Shown in pieces: positions 1 through 8,245 of a stretch of 36,497 nt of DNA. Under the pieces are notes generated by a model, which had not been told where the DNA came from, did no database searches, and saw nothing but the letters and a program-made list of their open reading frames with translations. The stretch spans positions 1 to 36,497 of the forward strand of contig JACDZG010000076.1 of assembly GCA_013426805.1 (NCBI GenBank), written 5' to 3'. The DNA is from Chromatiaceae bacterium (lineage in GTDB: Bacteria; Pseudomonadota; Gammaproteobacteria; Chromatiales; Chromatiaceae). A program made the position numbers and the translations under genes. The first letter of the stretch is position 1. Each line of letters begins with the position of its first letter.

Positions 1-70
1 GTAGGGTCCGCTGTGCGGACCGGCGACCGTGCAGATCGCGCGGTGGCCGGGTTTAGGATCAAGGCCGCCG
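1..70. repeat. REP-like palindromic element, copy A
   Basis: The first 21 bases (GTAGGGTCCGCTGTGCGGACC) contain the palindrome GGTCCGC-TGT-GCGGACC in reverse-complement form. About 50 further bases are also shared with copies at 9753 and 36118, including the stretch around GCGCGGTGGCCGGGTTTA. The element sits directly upstream of the HicB-like gene, where a hicA toxin gene would be expected. Confidence 0.8.
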
Positions 71-89
71 ATGACATATGAGGTAGGGC

Positions 90-536
90 ATGACAAGCAT
101 GGTTGATACATTGGAACTGATCTACGGAGCAACCTTGTCGCACGACGAGGACGGCATTGTTGTGACCTTTCGGGACTTGGATAATGTCTTTAGTTGGGGT
201 GACACCGAAGAGGAAGCAATCTTTAACGCTCGGGAGGCATTGGATGGCGTTCTGAATGCCATGGCAGCTCACGATCAGGAAGTCACCCTTCCCTCGCAAA
301 TGCAGGAAGGCGAAATCGGTATTGCGGTGAGCCCTGAGGTTGCCGCGCCAGTCATGCTTCACACCCTGCGTATGCAACAGCAGAAATCGTTAGTGCAGGT
401 AGCAACTACGCTTGGCAAGTCCTACCAAGCGTATCAACGTATGGAAAAAACGGGCTCTAACCTGACATTGAAGTCGCTGAAACTAGCCGCTGCGGCACTT
501 GGAGCCACAGTGGAGATCCGATTCAAGACAAGCTAG
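90..536 (+). CDS. HicB-family antitoxin with C-terminal helix-turn-helix
   Basis: A 148-aa protein. Residues about 8-70 form a HicB-type partial RNase H fold (ATLSHDEDGIVVTFRDL followed by a WGDTEEEAIFNAREAL helix). Residues about 88-145 look like a DNA-binding HTH (QQKSLVQVATTLGKSYQAYQ). HicB proteins neutralise the HicA mRNA interferase and repress their own operon. The start at 90 is preceded by GAGGT at 80-84; a second ATG at 99 is possible but spaced less well. No hicA is visible. Upstream there is only a REP-like element and the window edge, so this may be a solitary antitoxin, or its partner may lie outside. The family is fairly sure and the partner is unknown. Confidence 0.75.
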   Translation: MTSMVDTLELIYGATLSHDEDGIVVTFRDLDNVFSWGDTEEEAIFNAREALDGVLNAMAAHDQEVTLPSQMQEGEIGIAVSPEVAAPVMLHTLRMQQQKSLVQVATTLGKSYQAYQRMEKTGSNLTLKSLKLAAAALGATVEIRFKTS

Positions 537-583
537 GTGATTTCCGGAACACCGGATACCACCCACCACTGAACTCTGATGTA

Positions 584-635
584 GGTGCGACTTCAGTCGC
601 ACCGATTCGGACGCAGGTGCGACTGAAGTCGCACC
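584..635. repeat. Pair of inverted GTGCGACT palindromes
   Basis: GGTGCGACTTCAGTCGCACC at 584-603 and its exact reverse complement at 616-635 lie 12 bases apart, and each is itself a near-perfect palindrome. They fall in the convergent gap between the HicB-like gene and ureD. A degenerate relative lies at 4102-4123. A REP-type element is the simplest reading; it may also help end transcription from both sides. Confidence 0.75.
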
Positions 636-737
636 GACATTGGCCGGTATCCAAATTGTCGGAAATCGCCTTAGCTACCGGAAATGAAGATGTCTCAGTC
701 GCAACATTTTCAGCGCAGCGAAACCCGTCAGCGACGC

Positions 738-1592
738 TCAAGTCGACCAGATCCGCGGCGCACAGGCCGGGCGGCCGATCAATCGGGGCCGCAGCAAACC
801 CCATAAGGCGGTGAAGAGCCGGTGCACTGCCTCGCTGCCCTGAGCGAGGGCGCGCACGACGAGCAGGTCGCCGACCAGGGTCGCGCCCCACAGAATTTCC
901 GCCGCACCTGCGTGAGTGCGCACCGCGGCCAGGTCGTCAGCAGCGGCGCCGGTCGCCAACAAGGTGGCGGTGAGCGGGTAGCCGCGCAGACCCGTGGGGC
1001 CGTCGAGCCCTGCCCCATGGTCCAACCACAACCGCTCCAAGAGCAGCGGCACGCCGTCGCGCCGTACGTCGAGACGCAAATCCGCCTGCCCGGCGGCGAA
1101 GCGCTCAGCCACCGCGGGCCGGCCCAGACAGTGGATCTCCCAGCCCAGGAAACGGGCGCCCGCGGCCAACTCGACCGCCGTATGCAGACGCAGGTTGGCA
1201 CCGGGAAACAGGATGTTCTCTTGCGGAAACCACTCCAGCACCCCGCCCGCGGCCACCATCAAGCGCTGGACCTGCTCCGCCCGCGGGCCGGCGCTGCGGT
1301 AAAACTTGGCCGCACCCGGGGTGGTGATGAGCGCATGGGCGCCCTCCCCCACCTGGACCGCGACGTCCAGCCGGTCCCCGCCCACCACGCCGCCGGGCGG
1401 GTGCAATAGGTAGCAGTGGCAGACCCCGCCCTCCGGATAAAAGGGACGCTGGACCGTGAGCGGGCCAAACTGGCGTTTATGGGCGAGCCGGGTCCGACCG
1501 GCCCCCTCGGCAAACCCGAGTTCGAGTCGGGCCTGCCAGCCCTGGGGCTGCGCGCAAGCGACAGCCGGGTCGGGGTCGGGGCGGTTGGTCAA
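738..1592 (-). CDS. ureD: Urease accessory protein UreD
   Basis: A 284-aa protein of normal UreD length, recognisable throughout: GRTRLAHKRQFGPLTVQRPF, the HPPGGVVGGDRL segment, TTPGAAKFYRS, the WFPQENILFPGA motif, and the closing RPACAPRIWST typical of the family. UreD is the scaffold of the UreDFG complex that inserts nickel into apo-urease in the cytoplasm. The start is a TTG codon at 1592 preceded by GAGGAG about 11 bases upstream; no better ATG is available. In most genomes ureD leads ureDABC, but here the strand downstream holds only repeats and the convergent HicB-like gene. It shares a divergent intergenic region of about 180 bp with the phosphatase. Identification is confident; its function without nearby urease genes is open. 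Confidence 0.92.
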   Translation of the reverse strand: MTNRPDPDPAVACAQPQGWQARLELGFAEGAGRTRLAHKRQFGPLTVQRPFYPEGGVCHCYLLHPPGGVVGGDRLDVAVQVGEGAHALITTPGAAKFYRSAGPRAEQVQRLMVAAGGVLEWFPQENILFPGANLRLHTAVELAAGARFLGWEIHCLGRPAVAERFAAGQADLRLDVRRDGVPLLLERLWLDHGAGLDGPTGLRGYPLTATLLATGAAADDLAAVRTHAGAAEILWGATLVGDLLVVRALAQGSEAVHRLFTALWGLLRPRLIGRPACAPRIWST

Positions 1593-1770
1593 GGGATCCG
1601 GAACTCCTCAGGCGGCTTGAACGTCCGGCGCATCCTAGCGCACCGCGGACTGCCGCGGGGGTCTCCGTCTTCTTCACGCAAGGGTCACAGTCCCCGGCTA
1701 GGCTCTATGCTCCGGCCGACCGCCCGACGGTCCAAGCGCCGTCGTCACCCCAGTTCAAGAGGAGCAATCG

Positions 1771-3474
1771 ATGCGCATCACGCATGCTGCACACCACCAC
1801 ATCATCGCATTCGCCGTCGCACTGGCCGTCGGCGGCGGGGCCGCCGCGGCGGATACCGCCACTGCGCAGACGCGCTTGCCGACCGGCAGCGTCATCTTCT
1901 TCCACCCGGACGGTACCGGCGCCAACCACTGGTCCGCGGCACGCATGTATTTCGCGGGTCCGGACAGCCACCTCAATTGGGATCGGCTGCCGCAGATCGC
2001 GCCCTATCGCGGTCACATGCTGAACAACTTGATCGGGACCTCCAACGGCGGCGCCACCACTCACGCCTTCGGCTACCGGGTCGACGGCCTCGGGTCATTC
2101 GGCAAGAACGGCCAGGGCGACAGTGCCGTGTTCATCAAGGGTCTTTCGGGCTATCCGGGCTCGCTTATGCGCGAGGCGGCCAATGCGGGGATTCCGGTCG
2201 GCCTGGTCAATGATGGACACATCGGCGAGCCGGGAACCGGCGTCTTTCTCGCCGAGGTCGGCAACCGCGACGACTGGCAGGAGATCACCCGCCAGATGAT
2301 TCAGGGCCGCCCGGGCGTCACGGACACCCCGCCCTGGGTGATCCTGGGCGGCGGCGAGGCGGACACCCGACCGGCCGGCACGGCGCTGGTCCATCGCAAT
2401 CACAACGAGGAGCGCAAGCAGCCGCTGAACGCGCAGCAAAGCCTGCGCGGCGACGCTCTCGACTTGGAACTCGACTGGAACGACAACGGCTCGGGTGACC
2501 TGAGCAACGATCCGGCGCGCCGGGACGACTGGATCGTGGTCAAGACCCGCGCGGAGTTCGAGGCCCTCAAGACCGCGCTTGCCGCACAGGCGGACTACGC
2601 CCCCCATGTCCTCGGACTGTTCGCCTATCAGGACACCTTCAACGACCGCAACGAAGAGGACCTGATCGCCCGCGGCAAAGTGACCAAGGATCCGGTCAAT
2701 CATGTCGGTCCCCGCGATGCCCCCGTCCCCGCGCCCCCGGGCTTTCGCTCCAAGGCCAGCCGGCTCATCCTGTGGGGCGATGTCCCTGGGCAGGCCGGCC
2801 ACAATCCGCCCACCTTCACCGAGATGACCGCGGTGGCGATCGACATCCTCGACCGCGCCGCGCGGCACGCGGGCGCGGCGGGCGACGGCCGGTTCTTCCT
2901 GGTCGCCGAGCAGGAAGCCAACGACAACTTCGGCAACAACGACAACGCCATCGGACTGCTCCAGGCACTCGCCGATACCGATCGGGCCATTGGCAGCGCG
3001 CGCGCCTACGTGGCGCAGCACCCGCGCACCCTGATCCTCACGGCCGCCGACAGCGACGCCGGCGGGCTCCAGGTCACCGCCCCGTACCGCAACGCGGTCG
3101 TGCCGGAGGCGGGGGAGGTCAATGCGACCAACCTGCGCTTCGCCGTCAACCCGGCGAGCGGATCCGCCGACATCGCGAACCTCGCCGATGGACGCGAAGG
3201 CCGCGGTCAAGGCGGCGAAGCCCCGGGCGGCACCCGGATGTTCCTGTCCGAGCCGGACGCACTCGGTCAGACCATGGAGTTCGGCATCACCTGGGTCGGC
3301 ACCGGCGACTATGCCGGCGCCATCCTGAGCCGGGCCGACGGCCTCAACGCCCAACTCCTGCGCGAGCAGTTCTCCACGGGCTTCGACAACATCGACGTGT
3401 ATCGGCTGATGCACCTGACCCTGTTCGGTCAACTGCTCGATGATCCGGTCGACACCAAGGCCGTTCCGCGGTAG
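1771..3474 (+). CDS. Exported alkaline-phosphatase-family protein with divergent active site
   Basis: A 567-aa protein with a signal peptide (residues about 1-27, hydrophobic AFAVALAVGGGAAAA). Family landmarks can be placed: FFHPDGTGANHW corresponds to the first metal-binding DG segment, SNGGATTHAFGYRVDG to the nucleophile segment, EQEANDNFGNNDNA to the EGG-ID-GH segment, and LTAADSDAGGL to the TADHxTGG segment. Several metal-binding residues expected in PhoA (the His of TADH and of GHxND) are replaced, so a normal two-zinc site is doubtful. It is probably periplasmic and may act on another phospho- or sulfo-ester, or be non-catalytic. GAGGAG precedes the ATG by about 7 bases, and an intrinsic terminator follows at 3573. 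Family moderately sure; substrate unknown. Confidence 0.75.
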   Translation: MRITHAAHHHIIAFAVALAVGGGAAAADTATAQTRLPTGSVIFFHPDGTGANHWSAARMYFAGPDSHLNWDRLPQIAPYRGHMLNNLIGTSNGGATTHAFGYRVDGLGSFGKNGQGDSAVFIKGLSGYPGSLMREAANAGIPVGLVNDGHIGEPGTGVFLAEVGNRDDWQEITRQMIQGRPGVTDTPPWVILGGGEADTRPAGTALVHRNHNEERKQPLNAQQSLRGDALDLELDWNDNGSGDLSNDPARRDDWIVVKTRAEFEALKTALAAQADYAPHVLGLFAYQDTFNDRNEEDLIARGKVTKDPVNHVGPRDAPVPAPPGFRSKASRLILWGDVPGQAGHNPPTFTEMTAVAIDILDRAARHAGAAGDGRFFLVAEQEANDNFGNNDNAIGLLQALADTDRAIGSARAYVAQHPRTLILTAADSDAGGLQVTAPYRNAVVPEAGEVNATNLRFAVNPASGSADIANLADGREGRGQGGEAPGGTRMFLSEPDALGQTMEFGITWVGTGDYAGAILSRADGLNAQLLREQFSTGFDNIDVYRLMHLTLFGQLLDDPVDTKAVPR

Positions 3475-3572
3475 GCGTATCGCGCGGACGCCCGACCCCG
3501 GTGTGCCGCTGCGGCAGCATCGCGGTTCTTGATGGTGCTTCCGCATCATCACCCATCAGAGAAGACCCCCAA

Positions 3573-3606
3573 GAGACCCCCGGCACTGCCGGGGGTCTTC
3601 GTTTGT
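3573..3606 (+). terminator. Intrinsic terminator after the phosphatase gene
   Basis: The arms AGACCCCCGG (3574-3583) and CCGGGGGTCT (3589-3598) enclose a five-base loop and are followed by TCGTTT. The position about 100 bp after the phosphatase stop fits transcription termination. Confidence 0.75.
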
Positions 3607-3778
3607 GAGCCGCTCCGCCGCTGCGATCCCGGCCACGCCAAGGTCTGGTCCACCGAAGAGCGGAAGGACTGGCTGGAGCTTCTCAAGGAACTGGAGCACG
3701 AGGGACGGCGCATCCGCTGCCACCTGCACACCCATACCGATCGGTATGCCGAACTCCTGTGGGGGATGGGACGCTGCT

Positions 3779-3803
3779 AATGCGAACGAGATTCGTTATT
3801 ATT
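3779..3803. promoter_or_regulatory. Fur-box-like site without a clear target gene
   Basis: AATGCGAACGAGATTCGTTA and the following TTATT form an A/T-rich interrupted dyad much like the other Fur-like sites in this window; its reverse complement shares AATAATAACGA with the site at 6485. No convincing gene starts within 400 bp on either side, so it may be left over from a lost iron-regulated gene. Confidence 0.5.
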
Positions 3804-4196
3804 CTTGCGCGGTGAGACGTGCCGCAAGCATGCAAGCACGGTCATCTGCCAGCCAGGTGTCGTCCCGCACGATGCCGCCTCGCAGACACGAGGAATTAGC
3901 CAGCCGACGCTCACGAATGGCGATTGGGGTTGGTTGGTATTGCGCTGACCGTCCCATTCGCCTAAATCTTCTCCCTTAGGTGCCGCCCGCGCAATCAATG
4001 ACGGTGACCAGGTTGACCTGCCGTTTCGATCGTATCCGGACGCTAAGGTCCGCCGTACGGACCGGCGTGGCCGGCCGGAATGATGATCGAGGCCGCCAGA
4101 TAGGTGCAACCAAAGTCGCACCTGCATTCGATCCGGCCCGGCATCGGCACGGCGCACGCACGTCGGCATCGTCGCCACAGGGGAATCCGCGCGGCC
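3804..4196. other. Gene-free stretch with degenerate REP-like sequences
   Basis: About 390 bp with no convincing coding sequence. It holds a variant palindrome GGTCCGCCGTACGGACC at 4047-4063, a CCGGCCGGAATGATGATCGA segment that recurs inverted near 36066, and AGGTGCAACCAAAGTCGCAC at 4102-4121, a decayed relative of the 584-635 palindromes. Confidence 0.6.
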
Positions 4197-4553
4197 TCAG
4201 TCGGCCGCCAATAGGCCAGGACGAATCTCGGCGATCCAGGCGGCGAGGCGCCGCGGGGTCTGCTCGGGTTGGTTGTCCTGATCGAGCACCAACCCACAGA
4301 AACGGCCGTCGCCCAGATCGGCCTTGGAGAATTCATAGGCGTAGCCCGCGGTCGGCCAATAACCGACCAGTTCGGCGCCGCGCGTCTCCAGTTGCTCGTG
4401 GAGCATGCCGAGCGCATCGGCGAACTCCATTGAGTATTCGACCTGATCACCCAGGCCGAACAGGGCGACCCGGGTGCCCGTGAGATCCCTCTGCTCCAGT
4501 TCAGGCAGGAATTTTTTCAGCGCGGCCGGGTAGTCGCCTTCATCGACAGTCGA
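4197..4553 (-). pseudogene. C-terminal part of a flavodoxin (5' end missing)
   Basis: The last 118 codons of a long-chain flavodoxin remain: DEGDYPAALKKFLPELEQRD, the VALFGLGDQVEYSMEFADAL segment, GAELVGYWPTAGYAYEFSKA and GLVLDQDNQPEQT, ending in IAEIRPGLL. The N-terminal FMN phosphate loop and first aromatic loop are absent. The reading frame runs upstream through cytochrome c sequence in a wrong frame, so no functional start exists. Flavodoxins replace ferredoxin under iron limitation and are classic Fur targets, which suits the setting downstream of the Fur-boxed di-heme gene. A deletion apparently joined this remnant to the truncated cytochrome c gene. Confidence 0.85.
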
Positions 4554-4785
4554 GCATGGCCGCCGCGGCGGCGTCGCCCCGGTATTTGGCCGCGACGTCC
4601 TTGTAGGCCGGGCCGAGGATCTTGCTGTCCACTTGATGACAGGCCAGACAGCCGCTCTGGGCGGCGAGTGTGAGGTCGGCGCGGGCGGTCGGGGCGCCGA
4701 CCGCAAGGGCCAGCAGCGCCAGCGCGAGCCCGGTGCGCAGCGGCGCGGCGCCGCTCGCGATGAAAGGGCGACAGGAGGTGGGCAC
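4540..4785 (-). pseudogene. Truncated class I cytochrome c (c5/c551 type)
   Basis: An 81-codon frame: signal peptide (residues about 1-36, LALALLALAVGAPTARA), a heme site CLACH at 46-50, and SKILGPAYKDVAAKYRGD as in small periplasmic c-type cytochromes. It ends abruptly in AAAAAMLDCR. The C-terminal third with the Met heme ligand is missing, and sequence from the flavodoxin remnant begins at the break. It lies about 175 bp downstream of the di-heme oxidoreductase on the same strand and could once have been its electron partner. Whether the stub makes a stable protein is doubtful. Confidence 0.75.
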
Positions 4786-4959
4786 GGCGTCCGCACGGCC
4801 TTCGGGCCAGGTGTCGGAGGGGTGGCGGACGTGGTTTCGGACGTGATGTCCGATAGGGCGCGGATCGACTTCGGCACGGGCATCTCCTGCGGTTCGGGCG
4901 TTGGGTTGACGGGTGGGTTATGGGGAATCGGGGCGGTCCCGGCGGGCCGCGCCGCGCGC

Positions 4960-6480
4960 TCACAGGGACTCCAGGAAAGCGAGCAGGGCGGCCCGCCGGG
5001 TGCGGTCGAGCGCCTTGACGCGGTCGCGGGCCGGCGCCGCCTCGCCGCCGTGCCAGAGGATCGCCTCCAGCAGGTTGCGGGCGCGGCCGTCGTGCAGCAG
5101 TCCGCGGGCGGGCAGGCGCTCCTGGAGCAGACCGATGCCCCAGAGGGGCGCGGTGCGCCATTCGCGGGCCATGGTGTCCGCGGGGCCGCTCGCCGGGTCG
5201 GCCAGGTCCGCTCCCAGGTCGTGCAGCAGGAGGTCGCTGTAGGGCCAGATGATCTGGTCGGCGAGCCCCGGCGCGGCGTCCCGCCCGGTCATGACGACCC
5301 GCAAATGGCAGGCGCCGCAGCCGATCTCATCAAACAGGGTCTGACCCCGCAGCACCTGCGGCGCCTCGGGGCGGCGGCGCTCCGGGACGCCCAACCAACG
5401 CTGATGCTCGACCAGGAGCGCCAGGTCGGCGTCGCCGAGTTCCGGCAGGCAGGCCGCGCGCGACGCGCCGCAGGCGGGGTCGGGGAACAGGGACGTGGTA
5501 ATGCCCATGTCGTTGTGCAGGGCGGCGGCGGTCTGCTGCAGCAGGCTGGGCTGCTCCGCTTTCCAGCCGAAGCGGCCGGCCCGCGGCCGGCCCGTGGTCA
5601 GGTCCGGCACCCGGTTGACGCGGCCGCTGATGCCGTTGCCGTCGCGGTCATCGGGGTCGGCCAAGGTGTTCAACACGGTCTCGTCGACGGCCTCCAGGAG
5701 CCCCCAGCCGAAGAGCGCGGGGGGCATGCGCAGGCCAACCGGACCCAGGGCGCCGTCGTCGTCGCCGTCGCCGAGCCGCACGCTGATCAGGGGTCGGCGC
5801 AGCCGATAGGGGGTGCCGTCGGCGAACTGCCCGCCGTGCTCCTCCCAGGGCAGCACGAGCCGGCCCTGGGGCGGCCGGCCCGGTAGGGCCGCGCTGCTGA
5901 GCTGGCCGCCGAAACGGGCGCGATCCGCGACCCGCAACAGCCGCACGATGGGCTCCGGGGCGGGCGCCGCGGCGGCGCCCGCCAGCCCTTCCCGATGACA
6001 GGCCAGGCAGCCCGCGCGGTCGAAGTCGGGGTCCAGAACCGCGGGCCGCGGCGGGTCGCGCAGCCAGTCGGCGGCGAACAGGCGCTGCCCCCTCCTCCCG
6101 CCGGCCGCCGCGGACAGCGTCGGCGGCAGGCGCAGCAACGGGGTTTGCTCATCCGGCAGCACGGCGACGGTCAGCAGCGTGCCCCCCGGGGCGGTACCGG
6201 CCTGCACCGCCACCCCGCCCCGGCTGTCGGCCGCGGCGCCCGCGCCGTCGGCGAGCCCGCACAGCAGTGCCAGCAGTGCCGCCCGGACGGGGTGTCGGCC
6301 CGACCCGGCGCGGCGCGGCGCGGGCACCGGACGGTCGGAGGTTGGGCCGGCCCGGCCCGGTCGGTGTCGGCCGCACCGCGCGGCCGGCCCGGACCGGTGT
6401 CCGCCGCGGGGGCGTCCGGCGAGGCCGCGGACCGCCGGGGCTCGCAAGGATGCGGAAAAGGCGCCACAGTCGTTACCCAT
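4960..6480 (-). CDS. Di-heme thiol-oxidoreductase-like protein (COG3488/DHOR family)
   Basis: A 506-codon frame with two c-type heme sites, CLACH at about residues 158-162 and CGACH at about 388-392. The segments ALFGWGLLEAVDETVL, DRDGNGISGRVNRV, GRFGWKAEQPSL and RTAPLWGIGLL are typical of the di-heme peroxidase-related COG3488 family, often found in iron-regulated loci. The protein is probably periplasmic. The first 65 residues are Arg/Pro/Gly-rich and unlike a leader; a hydrophobic stretch (RAALLALLCGLADGAGAAA) at 66-84 looks like the true signal peptide, but no ATG, GTG or TTG sits just before it in frame. The ATG at 6480 directly abuts a Fur box, so the message would be leaderless or the start is misplaced, possibly through a sequence error. 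Confidence 0.8.
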   Translation of the reverse strand: MGNDCGAFSASLRAPAVRGLAGRPRGGHRSGPAARCGRHRPGRAGPTSDRPVPAPRRAGSGRHPVRAALLALLCGLADGAGAAADSRGGVAVQAGTAPGGTLLTVAVLPDEQTPLLRLPPTLSAAAGGRRGQRLFAADWLRDPPRPAVLDPDFDRAGCLACHREGLAGAAAAPAPEPIVRLLRVADRARFGGQLSSAALPGRPPQGRLVLPWEEHGGQFADGTPYRLRRPLISVRLGDGDDDGALGPVGLRMPPALFGWGLLEAVDETVLNTLADPDDRDGNGISGRVNRVPDLTTGRPRAGRFGWKAEQPSLLQQTAAALHNDMGITTSLFPDPACGASRAACLPELGDADLALLVEHQRWLGVPERRRPEAPQVLRGQTLFDEIGCGACHLRVVMTGRDAAPGLADQIIWPYSDLLLHDLGADLADPASGPADTMAREWRTAPLWGIGLLQERLPARGLLHDGRARNLLEAILWHGGEAAPARDRVKALDRTRRAALLAFLESL

Positions 6481-6484
6481 TCGT

Positions 6485-6503
6485 AATAATAACGATTCGC
6501 ATT
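6485..6503 (-). promoter_or_regulatory. Fur box upstream of the di-heme oxidoreductase gene
   Basis: AATAATAACGATTCGCATT is a 19-base Fur-like site that ends four bases before the annotated ATG on the minus strand. It matches the site family seen at 3779, 6752, 10518, 18313 and 26847. Confidence 0.7.
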
Positions 6504-6721
6504 CTATTTCTTGTCCGCGGCGGCCGTCAAGTGGCCACCGCCGGCGGCAAGGCTGATGGTGGATGCGCTGCGCAGATCGACCCTAAGAAACCGGCCCCGC
6601 GATCAGGTGGATAAGGCGCACCGCGCGGTGTCGGGGACCCCGGCGGTCGCGCGCGCCGTATCACACCAAGGGCCGCGCGATGCCGCCCGTAATTGGACTT
6701 GCGCGGGAATGCACCGGCACC

Positions 6722-6770
6722 TTGACAGCGTGCTCCACGCCTCCTACTATGAATGCGAACAGTTCTTATT
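6722..6770 (+). promoter_or_regulatory. Sigma-70 promoter overlapped by a Fur box (heme operon)
   Basis: TTGACA (6722-6727), a 17-base spacer and TACTAT (6745-6750) make a near-ideal promoter. AATGCGAACAGTTCTTATT (6752-6770) begins just after the -10 box and covers the probable transcription start: a 19-base dyad (AAT, AAC-A-GTT, ATT). Binding here would block initiation when iron is plentiful. The first gene starts at 6809. Confidence 0.8.
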
Positions 6771-6808
6771 TGCGATTATGTCAGTCCACACTTGAGGAGA
6801 CCCGCGCC

Positions 6809-7123
6809 ATGATCAGCATCGACCGCAGCATCCTGTTGGAAGCCTCCGACCCTTCATTGCCGCTCGCCGCGCCGGACCTGGCCGATGCGCTGGCGTCGGA
6901 CCTGACCCTGATCGAGCCGCAGACACTGGAACGGCGAGTCAGCGCGCTGATCCGGGAGTATGTGCGCGCCCGCTCCGCGGCGCTGGCTCAGTCGGTCGTC
7001 CGTCATATCGAGGCCCTGTGCCTGCATCCGGAGAACGACGATCCGGCGCTCTTCTGCGCCTATCAGCGGCTGGCGGTCCATTGGCGTTGGCTGGCCGCGC
7101 AGCACGGCAGCGCCGGGACCTGA
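6809..7123 (+). CDS. Unknown 104-aa protein, first gene of Fur-controlled heme operon
   Basis: The start ATG at 6809 follows GAGGAG at about 9 bases. The product is soluble and alpha-helical, with no signal peptide or membrane segment. The C-terminal half (VRHIEALCLHPENDDPALFC followed by AYQRLAVHWRWLA) has the look of a conserved small family, but I do not recognise it. It is the first gene after the Fur-overlapped promoter and lies 53 bp before the HemS-like gene, so a role in iron or heme handling is likely by context only. Confidence 0.8.
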   Translation: MISIDRSILLEASDPSLPLAAPDLADALASDLTLIEPQTLERRVSALIREYVRARSAALAQSVVRHIEALCLHPENDDPALFCAYQRLAVHWRWLAAQHGSAGT

Positions 7124-7176
7124 GCCAACCGCCCGCGCCCTGCGCCACGTCCGTCAATCCATCGGAGCATCGAACT

Positions 7177-8232
7177 ATGCGTTCAGTCATCGCGCTTGCG
7201 TCGGCCTTCGGGAGCCCCCGTCCCGAACGGACGGCCCGCGTCTTGCCGGAGGCGTCCCCGGTGCCGCCGCCCGCGGTTCGCTATGCCGGGCATTGGGCCG
7301 AGATTCTGTGGGACCTGGGGTGTCTGGGTCCGGTCCGGATCGAGTCCGGCACCGCACAGGTGCGGCTGGCGCACTTCGGCGCCCTCCCCGCGATCCGCGT
7401 CGGCGACGCGGTGGCGGTGGCCCGCGATCGGCGGCTGATGCTCGGCCTCTTCCTCGACCGCCTGTATGCGCTCCGCCCCGAGCCTGCATCGACAGCCGCG
7501 ACGATGCATCCCGATTTTGGTCCACCGCGGGGATTGCGGATGGAAGATGCGTTCGGCGCTCCCCTGCTGACGCTCAACCTGGCCAAGGACAGCGCGAACT
7601 TCGGTCTGCGCGCACTGCTGGGGACCTATGGCGCGGATCAGGGACCGGCGATCCCCGCCGGTGTCCACGACCTGACGCACCCGGCGGAGCCTGACGAGCG
7701 GCTGGGCTCCGTCGCCCGCACGCCCCATCCGGTCGAGGTCCGCCGGGTCCGCTGGCAGGCGCTGGCCCGTCCGAGCGATCCGGCCGCGCCCGATTTCGCC
7801 GACATCGCCGAGCTGTGCGGCTGGCTGCGGTTGGACGATGCCCGACTGCGCGGGCGCGGCCGGGCCATCGCGATCGACCCCGCGGTCGTCCCCTACTTCC
7901 TGGAGGCCTTGACCGAACAGTCCGTTCCGGTGCGGGTCACCACCGGCAATGCGGGCGTAGTCCATGGTTTGACCGATGTATTTAACAGCATGCGGCGCGC
8001 GCAGGGCCGGATGCGCCTGTTGGGCGATGACACGTGTTTCGAACTCGACCCCGGCGCCGTCGATTCCGCCTGGGTGCTGATCCAGGACCAGGACCCGGGG
8101 GCCGCTCCGCGTCGGCAATTGCGGCTCTACGACGAGGACGGCCAGGCTCTGGCGTTGCTCGACGCCGTGCCGACGCGCGCGGGTCAGGAGTCGCCACTGT
8201 GGCGCGTCCTGATCAACGCGCTGCTCGATTGA
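7177..8232 (+). CDS. HemS/HmuS-like hemin-degrading or heme-carrier protein
   Basis: A 351-aa cytoplasmic protein, the usual length of the duplicated HemS/ChuS fold. The C-terminal half is the clearer match: VPVRVTTGNAGVVHGLTDVF, then DDTCFELDPGAVDSAWVLI, LRLYDEDGQALALL and ESPLWRVLINALL. The N-terminal half keeps the related WAEILWDLGCLGPV and LGLFLDRLYAL elements. Family members bind heme delivered by HmuTUV-type importers and either degrade it or hand it on. The ATG at 7177 follows GGAG about 10 bases upstream. The gene is co-oriented with its neighbours, 53 bp after the 104-aa gene and 13 bp before the DUF2325 gene. The usual heme transporter genes are not in the window. Confidence 0.75.
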   Translation: MRSVIALASAFGSPRPERTARVLPEASPVPPPAVRYAGHWAEILWDLGCLGPVRIESGTAQVRLAHFGALPAIRVGDAVAVARDRRLMLGLFLDRLYALRPEPASTAATMHPDFGPPRGLRMEDAFGAPLLTLNLAKDSANFGLRALLGTYGADQGPAIPAGVHDLTHPAEPDERLGSVARTPHPVEVRRVRWQALARPSDPAAPDFADIAELCGWLRLDDARLRGRGRAIAIDPAVVPYFLEALTEQSVPVRVTTGNAGVVHGLTDVFNSMRRAQGRMRLLGDDTCFELDPGAVDSAWVLIQDQDPGAAPRRQLRLYDEDGQALALLDAVPTRAGQESPLWRVLINALLD

Positions 8233-8245
8233 AGAGGGCCAGACC

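Noticed and set aside
2095-3552. Long minus-strand frame (485 codons) opposite the phosphatase gene
   Set aside because: It is the GC-rich shadow of a clearly recognisable gene, with no protein motifs of its own.
3529-3780. 83-codon frame ending in HTHTDRYAELLWGMGRC
   Set aside because: Its start runs through the phosphatase terminator and no family is recognised. The C-terminal part looks protein-like but the evidence is too thin.
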